Shown here piece after piece: positions 11,808 through 23,832 of a stretch of DNA of 64,000 bases. The notes beneath the pieces were generated by a model. It was not told where the DNA came from. It made no database searches and saw only the letters and a program-made list of their open reading frames with translations. The stretch is from Flaccisagitta enflata. Its lineage: Eukaryota > Chaetognatha > Sagittoidea > Aphragmophora. Position numbers and translations under genes: made by a program. The stretch's first letter is position 1. Every line of letters begins with the position of its first letter. Location of the stretch: positions 5,208,001-5,272,000 of the forward strand of contig OZ231127.1 in assembly GCA_965153355.1 (NCBI GenBank), written 5' to 3'.

Positions 11808-12058
11808 AATGCGTCCTCGCATCTCTATAATGGGCTGTGTCCGTCGGTCATGCATTTTTTCAACAGAAAAGTAGTTCTAACCCATTCATAAATGACATTC
11901 ATTGATAAAAAAAACATTCATTCTTAAAAAACATTTATTCATAAAAACATTCATTCATAAAAAACATTCATTCATAAAAAACATTCATTCACAAAAAACA
12001 TTCATTTATAAAAAAAACATTCATTCATAAAAAACATTCATTCAAAGAGGACGCATCG
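11808..12058 (-). mobile_element. Hairpin-ended element with 17-bp core, inverted
   Basis: Read on the - strand, the 5' signal is GATGCGTCCTC (12048-12058) and the 3' end carries the hairpin GATGCGAGGACGCAT with A-rich tail. The distal arm GAGGACGCAT is the exact reverse complement of the 5' signal. The core (11885-12045) is about nine copies of 'aaaaaacattcattcat'. Confidence 0.7.
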
Positions 12059-12066
12059 TTGGCCTA

Positions 12067-12667
12067 ACAGGGTGTGCAAAAAATTTGGTATTTACATATT
12101 ATCACAAAAACTATACTTCCAGATATCCTAATTAGGTTAAATTTGAAATACAATCTGCCAAATAGTATTACTGAATGCCGGAGTACATAGGTTTTGTGTT
12201 CAATTTTCATGGTTAGTAAAAAAGGTAGTTATGCTGAAGGTAAACTTGTCAATTTTACAGGATTTTTACCAGAAAAAAATTAACAATGAAGAGCGATCAT
12301 GTTCAGCTGAAAATAGTATAAAGACTGGTATCTTGAAGTGGGGAAGAAACACTGATGCACTTAGTCTAATAGCACAACCATAATGCCCAAAAATTTAGCT
12401 TATGTATTGTGCAAACCTGTACAAACAATTGTGAATCTACTGTCACTTTTCATTTATCCATTTTGGCCTACATTTTTACAACTACTACCAATGGACCTTC
12501 TCTGCCCTCAATCACCTTTTTTTTTCATAAATCTGCCATACGTCCTCTGGTGAACATTCAAAAATAGTTGATTGACAAACTTACCTTAACTTGGATGGAA
12601 AAGAGCCTGTAAAGAATGTTTTTTATATGATTCCCCCAAGAAATACCAAATTTTTTGCACATCCTGT
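12067..12667. mobile_element. mariner/Tc1-like TIR element (non-autonomous)
   Basis: TIRs of about 27 bp begin ACAGGGTGTGCAAAAAATTT and end, inverted, with ACAGGATGTGCAAAAAATTT followed by GGTATTT on both sides. TA flanks both ends (12065-12066 and 12668-12669). The 600-bp interior has no reading frame resembling a transposase. Confidence 0.75.
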
Positions 12668-12887
12668 TACTTAGCCTTGTTTTCTTTTCTTCTTTTTTTC
12701 TTATCTTCTCTTTCTTTTCTTCTTTTTCTTTTCTTCTTTTTCTTTTCTTCTTTTTGTTTTTCTCCTTCTTCTTTCTCTTCTTCTTCTCAATACCGTTACC
12801 GTCACGGCCAAGCAGCCCACTATCGTTTTAGGGCGACCCTGCCCTTTTTCCGCAACCGGAACGAACTTCCGGTTTCACGCTCGGGCC

Positions 12888-13140
12888 AGCTCGTCACTCG
12901 TCACTCGTCACTCAATTCTTCCTGTACAGGCTTCTTTAACCCATTCGTCACTCGTCACTCGTCACTCACTTTTTCCATATTTTTCTTCTTCTTTTTTTTT
13001 GTCATTCGTCACTCATCCCTTGACACTCATTTTGCCCCCATTTTGTCTTTTTTTCTTTCTGTCATTCGTCACTCGTCACTCAGTATTTCCACATTCTCTC
13101 TCTTTTTTGCTTCTCGTCACTCGTCACTCGCTTTTTTTAC
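12888..13140. repeat. 'CGTCACT' heptamer clusters in T-rich DNA
   Basis: Five clusters of two or three CGTCACT heptamers separated by T/C-rich spacers, about 70 bp apart. Reverse-complement clusters (GAGTGAC) recur at 13440-13460. Confidence 0.7.
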
Positions 13141-13437
13141 ATTTTTTCCCGTTTTTTTTTTGTTTTTTTTTTTTTGAGCTGTGAGAAAAAAAATTTCTTG
13201 CTCAGTCCGATTTTTTTTTTTCTTTTCTTTTTTTACCGTTCCATCTTCTCCACAAATATGCAGAATAAGTTGTGAAAAAATCTAGAAGCCTGATCTTCCA
13301 ATCGATTTGTTTTTAAAACATAAAACATAAATGGGGAATGAACGATTAATGAGTGACAAAAAAAAAATAACATTAGGACACGAGGTGAAAAGTGCGTGAC
13401 GATTGACATAAAAGTTGGTAGTTAAATGTTGGTAAAA

Positions 13438-13600
13438 AAAACGAGTGACGAGTGACGAGCAAAAATGAAAAAGCGAAGGGACATTTTGGAGGGGACATTT
13501 TGGGAGGGACTTTCTTAGTTTGAGACATAAAAAAAGGGACAATTTAAAGGGGGACATTATTTTGAGGGACATCAAAAAAGGGACATTTTTGACCTAAATC
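13438..13600. repeat. 'GGGACATTTT' repeats, inverted relative to 4.25 kb
   Basis: Seven degenerate copies of 'gggacattttgg' preceded by GAGTGACGAGTGACGAG. This is the inverse of 4258-4400, so both are probably copies of one element. Confidence 0.6.
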
Positions 13601-13961
13601 ACTGCTCATTGGCGTGAAGCCGGCCTTGTTAAAATCTTCCTGTCCGCAAATAGGCATGAAATTCGATATGGGATACCCGATTGGATTTAGGCGAATTACC
13701 CATTTCTTGCTACCTTTACTGGCTTCACATCAGGAACGATTTAATTTGCCTGCTGTAAATGGCTTACAGTGAACATTTGAAATCGGACAATCATTAGTAT
13801 GCCTCTACTTTACCCAAAACCTTAATTCCTTCAGATTTTAAAAGTGTTAAAAGTGTTATCAGAATATGTACCGATCTGAGGACTTGTTATAATTGATTTG
13901 TGTTGTTAAGAGGCGATGGTGGCTGTTAGTAACGTCAATTTCGGCGCTCATTGGATATCGT

Positions 13962-14050
13962 TAGCACCTGCCAGGCCAGGCCAGGCCAAGTCAGGCCAGG
14001 CCAAGCCAGGCCAGGCCAAGCCAAGCCAAGCCAGGCCAGGCCAGGCAAGG
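13962..14050. repeat. 'CCAGG/CCAAG' pentamer minisatellite
   Basis: About 16 pentamers CCAGG, CCAAG or TCAGG. Confidence 0.9.
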
Positions 14051-14305
14051 TAAGTTCAGATCGGCCACCTCTCGTCCCCTATTGTAGTCGTCGAAAAATC
14101 GTCGTTTATTCAAAGCTGAAAGCGAAATGTGGGCTGCGTTCAAATTGTGCCATTATCATACCCGCTAATGGAAACACGCTCACAAAAAGAAGGAAAGAAA
14201 ACGGAAAGGAAAAGGAAAAAAAAAAGTTCTATTTCTGCACGTGCACTGGCCTATGAGAGGGAGAGGCAGACAGACCGACACACAGAACGAGAGAGAGTGA
14301 CAGAC

Positions 14306-14541
<236 letters not shown>

Positions 14542-14590
14542 TGAAGGATTTGCTTATTGCCACAGAAATGTATCTATATAGTTTTTTTGC

Positions 14591-14698
14591 GACCCGATAA
14601 CCGTTTTTCTCCGAGATATCTTGCGAACAAGAACGCGCCTACAAGAACACCCAGCGATTGGGCAGAGGCAAGAAACCGCCTTAAGACTGTGTGACTGA
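14591..14698 (-). CDS. Possible major-facilitator transporter exon (SLC22-like)
   Basis: The - strand reads RRFLASAQSLGVLVGAFLF followed by ARYLGEKRLSGRKK. The order Q-S-x-G-V-L-V-G-A-x-x-F, then a basic G-R-K-K loop, resembles the helix 2 and loop 2-3 region of major-facilitator carriers such as SLC22 (G-x-L-x-[DE]-R-x-G-R-[KR]). A reasonable acceptor (TTTATTATTCAG) lies at 14699. The downstream donor is not clear: the frame meets TAG at about 14578, or uses CGG|GTCGCA. The opposite strand is also open for part of this, so the call is tentative. No companion exons were found. Confidence 0.35.
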
Positions 14699-14974
14699 AT
14701 AATAAACAACCGATAGACGAGGCTAATTGAAGGCTCGCTTGGCACAAGTAGAAACAACGCGATTGATTTAAACATACGGAACTGAGTGTTTTTATTCGTT
14801 TTTTGCATGACATTAAGTGGTTTACACGTGGTTTACGCGTGGTTTACACGTACAAGTATGACATTACGTATCAACAACGTATCAAAAACTATTACGTATC
14901 AAAAACGTATCAAAAACTATTAACTTCAACAATAATAATCCGGGGCTAAAAACATACAATATATATTTGTGTAC

Positions 14975-15125
14975 GATCGGGCAGGGGCATACAATCCCCT
15001 ATCTACATACAACACACAAACACAACAACCGTGACATCTTCAGTGCATTTTTTTACTTACCCGTTACAGACGGACAGACCAACGAATGAACCAAGCCTCT
15101 TACAGAGTTGCGTGTCCGTAACTGA
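14975..15125 (+). mobile_element. Hairpin-ended element, family A, diverged
   Basis: 'gggcaggggcatacaatccc' near the start, 'cagacggacagaccaacgaa' and 'agcctcttacagag', then the hairpin AGTTGCGTGTCCGTAACT, whose stem keeps pairing through one G-T pair. The 5' signal has decayed. Confidence 0.55.
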
Positions 15126-15229
15126 GGGAAAAAGGCAATGACAAAAAAAAAAAAAAAACAGGGGGATAGCATCTTCAAAAAGAGACAACAACAACAACAA
15201 CAAGAATAACAGCAACAACAAGTACCCCG

Positions 15230-15282
15230 GGGGTACAACGATGCGTCCAAATGTGGCTTAGCTCGTAAATGACATTCTTACT

Positions 15283-15338
<56 letters not shown>

Positions 15339-15481
15339 AACATTGCATGAGCCCTATATCAGAACCTAAAATGATGAAATCGACTTTGTGATCGTTTGCG
15401 ATTGTTTTCAACTCGAGCGTGACGGACGGACCAACGGACGGACAAAGCCTCATATAGAGATGCGTGGATGCATCTAAAAAC
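15230..15481 (+). mobile_element. Hairpin-ended element, GATGCG type
   Basis: The 5' signal is CGATGCGTCCA (15239-15249). A (CT)n core (15284-15336), 'gacggacggaccaacggacg' and 'agcctcatatagag' follow, then the 3' hairpin AGATGCGTGGATGCATCT with AAAAA. The distal arm TGGATGCATC pairs with the 5' signal with one mismatch. Confidence 0.65.
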
Positions 15482-15636
15482 AACAACGACAACTCTAACA
15501 ACACAACAACTACAACGCATCACATGAGTCATTATGTAGTGATATATCATTAGAGTTGGTGATTTTGGTTTCATAAACTTTTACGACGAACTATTCCTTC
15601 ATCGCCGACATTCAAGTTCAAACTTCAGCCACTTAC

Positions 15637-16004
15637 TACATTATTACCACCACCACCACCACCACCACCACCACCACCACCACCACCACCACCACCACCA
15701 CCACCACCACCACCACCACCACCTGCGTTTTCACTTCCATTACCACAAGCTAAGCCGCCGCCACCACCACCACCACCTCCACCACTGACATCGCCCCCAC
15801 TTCCGATATGCTTGATCTTGACGGGGAATCTCTTGATGGGGATGCGGTATTCTTGACGAACCATTCCGGGGCCGACGATGACGGGGCCGCTTCCGGCGCC
15901 TCCATCCGGAAGCGAGGCTATCAAAGGCGCCGTCAACGACTTGAAGGTCAAATAGCCGAGACCAACGAGACCGGCGCCGACAGCAAGCCAAGGGATGGAC
16001 TCGA
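15637..16004 (-). CDS. Gly-rich exon with one hydrophobic segment, C-terminal part of the module gene
   Basis: The exon starts after CAGACTCAG (phase 1), directly downstream of a roughly 790-bp CT tract, and can end at GTA|GTAAGT (15637) or run on to TGA about 10 bases later. It encodes VESIPWLAVGAGLVGLGYL, a hydrophobic segment long enough to span a membrane once, then FKSLTAPLIASLPDGGAGSG, a basic linker (R-I-P-I-K-R-F-P-V-K-I-K-H) and two poly-Gly blocks split by LACGNGSENA; the second is a (CCA)n microsatellite on the + strand (15645-15722). The segment's shape resembles a single-pass tail anchor, but I recognise no family. Its phase-1 entry matches the phase-1 exit of the exon at 17042. 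Link to the cysteine-module gene rests on strand, order and phase only. Confidence 0.55.
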
Positions 16005-16017
16005 CTGAGTCTGAATG

Positions 16018-16824
<807 letters not shown>

Positions 16825-17041
16825 AAAGTCATACAAAAGTCAACTAGACAGAGGCGGAAGCCAACACACTTTCCTCTCATTCAAAACAATTTCTTCAATA
16901 CACTTTCTTCTCATTCAATACACTTTCTTCTCAATCATTTATTCATTTATTCATTCATTCTTGATCATACAACAAGTCAACAACATACAAGCCGCACACC
17001 CTACGCAATATAGGTTGATTGATTGATTGATTCAGTCTCAC

Positions 17042-17601
17042 CATGATCGCCTCTCGAGTTTCTCCGCGTTCGAGCAGATCTGCTGACTTCGGCACCTTGG
17101 TAGGAGACGCTGCCACTGACGCCGACGCTTCCGATGCTGCCGTCGCTGCCACCACCACCACCACCACCACCACCACCACCACCACCACCACCACCACCAC
17201 CACCACCACCACCATCACCACCACCACCACCACCTCCACCGCTCTTCATCTTCTTCCGCCGTCCCGACGATCTTTTCCGCGGTTCCGTTCTCGAATCGAC
17301 GGTGGCATAATCCTCCACTCGTCCGTCGCCATAAATTTGAGCCGCCAACACCCCGTCGAAATCATTCCCGTCGATCCGCCGCTGGAATGGCTCGTCCTCG
17401 ACCTCGTCGTCGTCGGAAGCCCGTTTTCGCCGCTTCGACGCCAGTCAATCATCTCATCGAGTCGTTGGTCCCGCGGCTTCCCCAACTCGTCGTCGGAGGA
17501 AGTCGACGGAACCGTCGATGATGCCCTTTGACGATCATCTTCGTCGTCGGTGGATGTAACGCAGACGCATTTGTTGGTTTCGCCCATATTCTGCGCGGTC
17601 T
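17042..17601 (-). CDS. Acidic/basic exon with C-x-C start and poly-Gly, one frame break
   Basis: The exon enters in phase 1 after CTAAACACAG and reads ETAQNMGETNKCVCVTSTDD, then an S/D-rich stretch to L-D-E-M-I-D-W. Near 17435 the plausible frame shifts: the new frame gives KRRKRASDDDEVEDEPFQRR, then DFDGVLAAQIYGDGRVEDYA and TEPRKRSSGRRKKMKS, a poly-Gly block from (ACC)n (17150-17232) and SRSARTRRNSRGDH. It leaves in phase 1 at CATG|GTGAGA (17042), matching the acceptor at 16004. C-V-C echoes the module's first pair. The K-R-R-K-R and R-K-K-M-K clusters resemble nuclear localisation signals. The break is either an indel (assembly or real) or a missed small intron. Confidence 0.5.
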
Positions 17602-17878
17602 CTGTGTTTAGGGCCCCCGGATGTCATCGATCCTCGCTGTCATGGGAGAGCGATGACAAAAGTGCACGGTCAGGCTTGGAAATACATGTGAGATTTAGAC
17701 GAGAAGGGAAAGTATTTACCCAAAGATATCAAACTGCATTCGCGTTACACTATCGCAACGCTAATCTTGAATCCATATACATTGTTAAGTGGGCCTATGT
17801 TGTTACTAAAACAAAACAAAAAACAACTGAACATAATTTTAAAAAAAATCTTGAAAGAGTATGGGTCCGCGACTGGGG

Positions 17879-18340
17879 TCGAACGGCGTTGTCGAACGGC
17901 GTTGTTGAACGGCGTTGTGGAATGGCGTTGTCGAACGGCTTTGTCAAACGGCGTTGTTGAACGGCGTTGTCAAACGGCGTTGTCGAACGGCGTTGTCAAA
18001 CGGCGTTGTCGAACGGCGTTGTCGAACGGCGTTGTCGAACGGCGTTGTTGAACGGCGTTGTTGAACGGCGTTGTCACCGGCGTTGTCGAACGGCGTTGTC
18101 AAACGGCATTGTTGAACGGCGTTGTCGAACGGCGTTGTCGAATGGCGTTGTCGAACAGAGTTGTCAAATGGCATTGTTGAACGGCGTTGTTAAAAGGCGA
18201 TGTTGTCAAACGGCGATGTTGTCGGCGTTGTCAAACAGCGTTGTCAAATGGTGTTGTCAAAGTGTTATCAAACGCCGTTGTCAAATACCGTTGTCAAACA
18301 GTGTTGTCAAATGGTCTTGTCAAATAGCGGTCAAATAGGG
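17879..18340. repeat. 15-bp minisatellite 'CGGCGTTGTCGAA'
   Basis: Around 28 units of 'gttgtcgaacggc' with C/T and A/G variants that degrade toward the right. Confidence 0.9.
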
Positions 18341-18439
18341 GTTGAGAGATAAGCTGCTTTGTTCATATACATAGGTTGAGCCAATTAATTTTGAGTCTAA
18401 ATACCAAATTTTAACCAAATCGATTGAGAATTGTTCAAG

Positions 18440-19290
18440 TTATGCACATTTTTCACTTTTAAGGTGGTAGGCTGGTAGGCTGGTTGGGTGGTAGGCCGGT
18501 TAGCATGCTAACATCTTTACAAATCAAATACATATGTTGAGTCCTTCCATTTAGAGAAAACATACCAAGTTTACACCTAATCAGTTGAAAAACGCCAAAG
18601 TTATGAACTTTTTTCACTTTAGGGCTGTTAGGCTAGTTGGGTGGTAGGCCGGTTTGGCCGGTTAGCATGCTAAAATCTTCACGATTCAAATACTTATATT
18701 GAGTCCTTCTATTCAGAGACTACATACAAAGTTTCAACCAAATCGGTTGAAAAATGCAGAAGTTATGCACATTTTTCACTATTCAGCTGGTAGGCTGGTT
18801 GGGTGGTAGGCCGGTTTGGCCGGTTAGCATGCTGAAATCTTTACAATTCAAATACAATTGTTGAGTCCTTCCATTTAGAGACTACATACCAAGTTTTAAC
18901 CAAATCGGTTGAAAAATGCAGAAGTTATGCACGTTTTTCACTTTTCGGCTGGTAGGCTGGTTGGGTGGTAGGCCGGTTTGGCTGGTTAGCATGCTAAAAT
19001 CTTTACAATTCAAATACATATGTTGAGTCCTTCCATTTAGAGACTACATACCAAGTTTCAACCAAATCAGTTGAAAAATGCAGAAGTTATGCACGTTTTT
19101 CACTTTTCGGCTGGTAGGCTGGTTGGGTGGTAGGCCGGTTTGGCCGGTTAGCATGCTAAAATCTTTACAATTCAAATACATATGTTGAGTCCTTCCATTT
19201 AAAGACTACATACCAAGTTTCAACCAAATCAGTTGAAAAATGCCAAAGTTATGCACATTTTTCACTTTTAGGCTGGTAGGCTGGTTGGGC
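18440..19290. repeat. 160-bp satellite-like array, monomeric
   Basis: 'ttgagtccttccatttagag' recurs at about 18537, 18696, 18860, 19020 and 19183, a spacing of 159-164 bp. Each unit has 'aaccaaatcggttgaaaaat' and 'ggctggttgggtggtaggcc'. Confidence 0.9.
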
Positions 19291-19509
19291 CGGTTGGGTG
19301 GGTCGGATCATAACATACGCATAGGCCGCAAAGCGGCTTACCCTAGTACAACTTCCCTCAAAATATGAAGCAAATCGGTCAAGGCATTCAAAAGTTAGCC
19401 CATTTTTAAAAGTGTGGACGACAACGACAACGACGACGACGACGACACCCACCCGCCTCGAATTATAGTCCGCGTCGGAATGGTATTCCGTCGCGGACAA
19501 AAACACAAT

Positions 19510-19925
19510 AACTATGTTTTATTTTGTTTAGATGATAGATTCAATAGATCAGCAAGGCTGCGACTGGACCAGCGGACAGACAAAACAACCGATGGATGGA
19601 AGATTCATTAGTCATAAAATCATGTGGGCATTTGGGCATGTGGGCGAGACATCGTTTTCTACGGTGCGGTCATCGACCTTCAGCATGCACTGAGCTGACC
19701 CACGTGGGAAGAGCTCACTGCGAAACGCGATTCATCAACAAATGCAGATTGTGTCCTGACTCCAATCTGGTTCGCTTCTTTTGTATTCAACTGAATATTC
19801 ATTTCTATCCTTGCTCTACTCCCTTGACATGATGACTACGTACTTTTTGTTACGTGCTACACATATGTATGTGCGAATATATTATGATCATAAGAAAAAC
19901 TCCCTATGCCCACCATCACACCTCT
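19510..19925. other. No gene seen
   Basis: Mixed-composition DNA between the element and the next exon. Short open frames have no supporting splice sites. Confidence 0.4.
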
Positions 19926-19926
19926 C

Positions 19927-20570
19927 TCATTGATCCCGTCCGCATCCCCTCCACGCCTCCGTCGACTCCTTGGATCTGCGCGTCGACGAGAATATCCGAT
20001 TCTCTTCGCCGTTTCCTCGACTCGTCTTCGCCTTTCCCGTCAAACCGGAAATCGCCGCGTCCTCCTTGACCATTTCCGTCTTTTCCTTCGTCCTCCTCTT
20101 TTGGAATGACGAAGACGGTCGCTCCTCTTCCTCTTCCTCCTCGCTCCTTCCCCCGCAACCACACGAGTCCCTCATTTCCCCTTGGACTCTCTCCGTCTTC
20201 TCTTCATTCCCTTCCTCCTCCGCCGTTTTCCTTCTCTCCAGCTGAGGTCTTTGTTTTCCCGGCAACGTCGGTTTCAGAGAAGAAGTCTCGACCGAATCGA
20301 ACTTCATCCCGTTCTTCTTCAGCTTCTTGCAGACGCAGTTGACGCAGCCGACTTCCGGCACGATTGGTTCTAAGCGCCGACGCGCATCCTCGTCAACGCG
20401 ACCGCTTCTGCTTCTGCTTCCGCCGCCGCTGCCAACTTCTTCGTCAAAGTCGACGGTGGGTTGGAAGCGAATCAGCTCACAAGGACAAGAGTGGCTCGTC
20501 GGAGGAATCGTCTCGAGGGTCTTAAGGTTCATGGATTTAGCCTGAACTTTAATCGGACGACGGGAAGAAC
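19927..20570 (-). CDS. Cysteine-module exon E with acidic tail
   Basis: The phase-1 acceptor TTTTTTCTCACAAG is at 20571. After a short lead the exon carries SHSCPCELIRFQPTVDFDEE, a G/S/R-rich linker, then GCVNCVCKKLKKNG. This is the cysteine module with an enlarged middle: C-x-C near residue 30 and C-x2-C-x-C about 45 residues later. An E/K-rich tail follows with D-S-C-G-C-G-G-R. The frame stops at 19927. A second frame over 19930-20050 (RKRRRESDILVDAQIQG) resembles the exon at 17.3 kb (DFDGVLAAQIYGDG), so one frame shift inside this exon is possible and the 3' end is not settled. The next certain exon begins at 17601 in phase 1. Confidence 0.6.
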
Positions 20571-20654
20571 CTTGTGAGAAAAAATATTTGTGGGAGAGGT
20601 GAGAAAATGAAGGGACAAACCGGGGTTGTTGGGGGGGCTGAAAACGGGTGATTG

Positions 20655-20664
20655 ATTGGCGGGG

Positions 20665-20756
<92 letters not shown>

Positions 20757-20951
20757 CAAAAAGAGAGACAGACAAACAGATATCAAGAAAAACAGACAGA
20801 AAGACAGAGTAACTTATACACAGATATATGGATAGACAGACAGGTTGGTAAACAGAGAAAAGAAAGAAAGTCACACAGAAAGAAAGATAGTAAGAAAAAA
20901 GCAAGAAAAAAAAAGAAAGAAAAAAAGAAATAAGGAAAGAAAGAAAGAGAG

Positions 20952-21013
<62 letters not shown>

Positions 21014-21074
21014 CAAGAAAGAAAGAAAGAAAGAAAGAACAAAAGAAAGAAAAAAAGAAAGAAAGAAAGAAAAA

Positions 21075-21126
<52 letters not shown>

Positions 21127-21153
21127 AAAAACAAAGAAAGAAAGAAAGAAAAA

Positions 21154-21205
<52 letters not shown>

Positions 21206-21419
21206 AAAAAAGAAAGAAAAAAAGAAAGAAAGAAGGAAGGAAAGAAAGAAAGAAAAAAAAAGAAAAAAAGAAAGAAAGAAAGAACGTTAGAGAAACAAGA
21301 AAAAAATGAATCAATGAAGAAAGAGAAGAATAAAGTAAGAAAGAAAGACGGGTAGGTAAACAGACACAAAGTCAGAGTTGAGGCAAAAGACATAGCAATA
21401 GGAAGAAAGAAAGAAAGAG

Positions 21420-21485
<66 letters not shown>
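20655..21485. repeat. (GA)n and (GAAA)n microsatellite block
   Basis: (GA)n at 20668-20752, interrupted (GAAA)n at 20860-21290, and (GAAA)n at 21405-21485. It lies upstream of exon E on the coding strand, as CT/CTTT. Confidence 0.95.
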
Positions 21486-21905
21486 TGATTGTTAACCCCA
21501 AAATAAAATATCATTTTCCTAGGCAAAAACCGGTCTAATTAGAAATGAAATGAAATCATGCAATCATTATAAATGACAACAGTACGGTAATTCAGAATGA
21601 AGCCATGAATGAATCAAGTGACTTTCTACGAATGATCGAGGGTGGAGGGTAGAGTTTTAACGAAACATGAATTTAATTGGAAAGGTTGATTACGGATGAA
21701 GTTCACCATGCTTAATTTCAGTGGAGACAAGAGCAGAGCGAATTTGACGTTGAGCATGTCAGAGAATATATCAGGTTGCCAACGAGGGGCAAGGACAGGG
21801 GAAAATGGACTGAAGAAAAATGCCTTAAAATAGGACCGGGGAGCGATAATGGTGCTCCACAGTGCTTAAAAAGAAGAGCAATCGTGCAAAAAAAAAAAGT
21901 GTCAC

Positions 21906-22052
21906 CTTGTGCAGTTACGACGCATGAATCGGAGCAATCGGCTTCACACGGTGACGTCATCGTCACCTGTTCGTCACCATGTTTAGCGTACGTCACAAGT
22001 TCGCAGGGACAGCCCCCGTCTTCCACCAAAATGTCTGAATTTTCGACTTGGT
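21906..22052 (-). CDS. Cysteine-module exon D (symmetric phase 1)
   Basis: Forty-nine codons, phase 1 at both ends: acceptor ACTCAAAG, donor CAAG|GTGACA. It reads D-Q-V-E-N-S-D-I-L-V-E-D-G, then GCPCELVTYAKHGDEQVT and SPCEADCSDSC. The C-P-C-E-L-V-x-Y-x-K start and C-E-A-D-C-x3-C end are shared with exons A-C. The five cysteines and acidic spacing would suit a small disulphide or metal-bound knot; this is inference and no known family was recognised. The acceptor lies about 40 bases from the end of the TIR element at 22091, which may have replaced the original polypyrimidine tract, so the start is less certain than the end. Confidence 0.65.
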
Positions 22053-22090
22053 CTTTGAGTACCATCGCCGTTTCCTTGAAATTCAATTGT

Positions 22091-23476
22091 CGGGAGAAAA
22101 GTCGAAGTCAGTCTTCGACTTTTTGACATATTCGAGAGAAACAGGCTTTTCATTTTCTTATGAGGAAGTTGTGCATCTCATCCGGCTGATTGAGGCCTCC
22201 AATGAAATTTATAGGGTAAGTAAATTTGATTATTCTCTTTCATTTGGCACCAAGCAGAATTCTCTACGACAAATATTTTTCACGCTATGATTTTTTAAAG
22301 ATTTATTTACGAAAAATTTAAATTGATTTTTTTTAATTTTTTATGATTTTATGTAGGATCAATAAAAAAGTGTATCTATATTTGTTTGAATATGCAAATA
22401 CAAGAAAACATGTTTATGAGCATAGCTGCTCCTCTGTGAGGGTGTTTTCTAGTATTCCAGCTCATCTAGCTCATTTAGCCCAGTCTTTTTTTTTCTTATT
22501 TTAAATGCAATAAATAAAAAAAAGATGATGGATTTATTTCTGAGCATGCAAATACAGAAAGCATGTCCTCAAGCATAGCTGGTCATCTGTGTAAGTGATT
22601 TGGAGTAATTGTGCTCATTTAGCTCATTTAACTCACGCTTATTTTTCTTTTATAGGGAAAAAAGTCGAAGTCAGTCTTCGACTTTTTGACATATTCGAGA
22701 GAAACAGGGTTTTCATTTTCTTATTAGGAAGTTGAGGGTCTTGATCGACCAATTGCACCCTTGGACGAAATTGATAGGGTAAGTAAATATGATAATTCTC
22801 TTTCATTTGGCACCAAGCAAAAGTCTCTGGGACCAATATTTTTTGCGTTATGAATTTTTAAAGATTTATTGACAAAAAATTTAAATTGATTTTTTTTTAT
22901 TTTTCATGATTTTATGTAGGATCAATAAAGGAGTGTGTCTAAGTTTGATTGAGCATGCAAATAGAAGAAAACAAGCTCATGAGTTATGAGCATAGCTGTT
23001 CATGTGTGAGGGTGTTTTTGAGCATTTTAGCTCATTAAGCTCATTTAGCTCAGTTATTTTTCTGATTTCAAATACGATAAATAAGCAAATATATTGATAG
23101 ATGTTTAAGCAAGCAAATACAAGGAAGCATGTCAGTGAGCAGAGCTGTTCATCTGTGAGGGAGTTTTTAAGTATTCTAGCTCATTTACTTCATTTAGCTT
23201 GCTCTTTTTTTAATTTCAGAACAGATAAATAAATGTTTTGATTTAAGCATGCAAATACAAAAAAACATGTCAGTAAGCATAGCTGGTTGTCTGGTTGAGT
23301 GATTTTGAATATATTAGCTCATCTAGCTCATTTGGCTCAGGCCTATTTTTCTCTGATTTTCAGTGCAACCAATACACAAAATTGCTCTTAATTTGATCTA
23401 ACGAATAAAAAGAGTTGCAGTGACTGAAGACAAAAGCTTGGTGAAAAGTGAACAACGCTTACGACTTTTTTCCTCA
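22091..23476. mobile_element. GGAAAAAAGTCG-ended element, copy 2
   Basis: It begins GGGAGAAAAGTCGAAG with the hairpin AGTCGAAGTCAGTCTTCGACT and ends CGACTTTTTTCC. The first block (22100-22300) is duplicated at 22660-22870. Between and after are roughly 130-bp tandem units with 'gcatgcaaatacaagaaa' and 'tagctcatttagctcag'. A shorter relative is at 37.0-37.8 kb. Confidence 0.7.
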
Positions 23477-23559
23477 CGGCGACAGCCGCCGTCACTGGTA
23501 AACACGATGGAAAAAGAACGGAATCAGAAATCACAATCAAAGATAAAACAAATGGATGC

Positions 23560-23780
23560 ATAGATAAATAGAAAGATGCGTAGATAGATAGAGAGATAGA
23601 TAGATAGATAGATAGAAATATAGGTAAAGCGAGGGATAGATAGATAGATAGATAGATAGCTAGATAGATAGATGAATAGAAATATAGGTAAAGAGAGGGA
23701 TAGATAGATCATTCGATAGATCAATAGTGAGCTAAATAGGTCAATAGATAGATAGGTGGATACAATATGTACATTCATAG
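23560..23780. repeat. (GATA)n microsatellite
   Basis: GATA units broken by 'aatataggtaaag' spacers, which repeat themselves. Confidence 0.95.
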
Positions 23781-23832
23781 ATCGATAAATTAATTGATAG
23801 ATATTCATTTAGAAAAAGAGAAAAAAAGGAAC

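Larger units (their letters stand above)
11272..12900 (+). mobile_element. Repeat family R1, copy 2, split by two younger insertions
   Basis: The left part (11272-11806) matches 4455-4900, including (GA)n at 11558-11636 and a pyrimidine tract. The right part (12675-12900) resumes with the pyrimidine tract and 'ctcaataccgttaccgtcac' to 'cgctcgggcca'. Between them lie a hairpin-ended element (11808-12058) and a TA-flanked TIR element (12067-12667). Confidence 0.7.
17860..19505 (+). mobile_element. 1.6-kb hairpin-ended element with two tandem-repeat cores
   Basis: The 5' signal is GGGTCCGCGAC at 17865. The 3' end is a 14-bp-stem hairpin around GGT (GTCCGCG...ATTCCGTCGCGGAC) followed by AAAAA at 19470-19504. 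The 5' GTCCGCGAC is the exact reverse complement of GTCGCGGAC in the distal arm. Core 1 (17879-18340) is about 28 copies of 'gttgtcgaacggc'. Core 2 (18440-19290) is five to six copies of a unit of about 160 bp. A sister element lies at 54.3-55.9 kb. Frames through the cores are not genes. Confidence 0.8.

Noticed and set aside
17944-18338. Frames of repeated R-T-A-L-S-N-G-V-V-E-R-R-C
   Set aside because: Direct translation of the 15-bp minisatellite core of a mobile element.
18440-19290. CRISPR-like direct repeats
   Set aside because: Units of about 160 bp have no short repeat/spacer pattern, and the genome is eukaryotic.
19620-19760. A structured RNA gene near 19.65-19.75 kb
   Set aside because: No A/B box, anticodon arm or stable cloverleaf could be drawn.
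20100-20460. Assigning the C-x-C clusters to SET-associated, CXC/tesmin or EGF domains
   Set aside because: Cysteine spacing does not fit those families: five cysteines in two small groups with no matching linkers.
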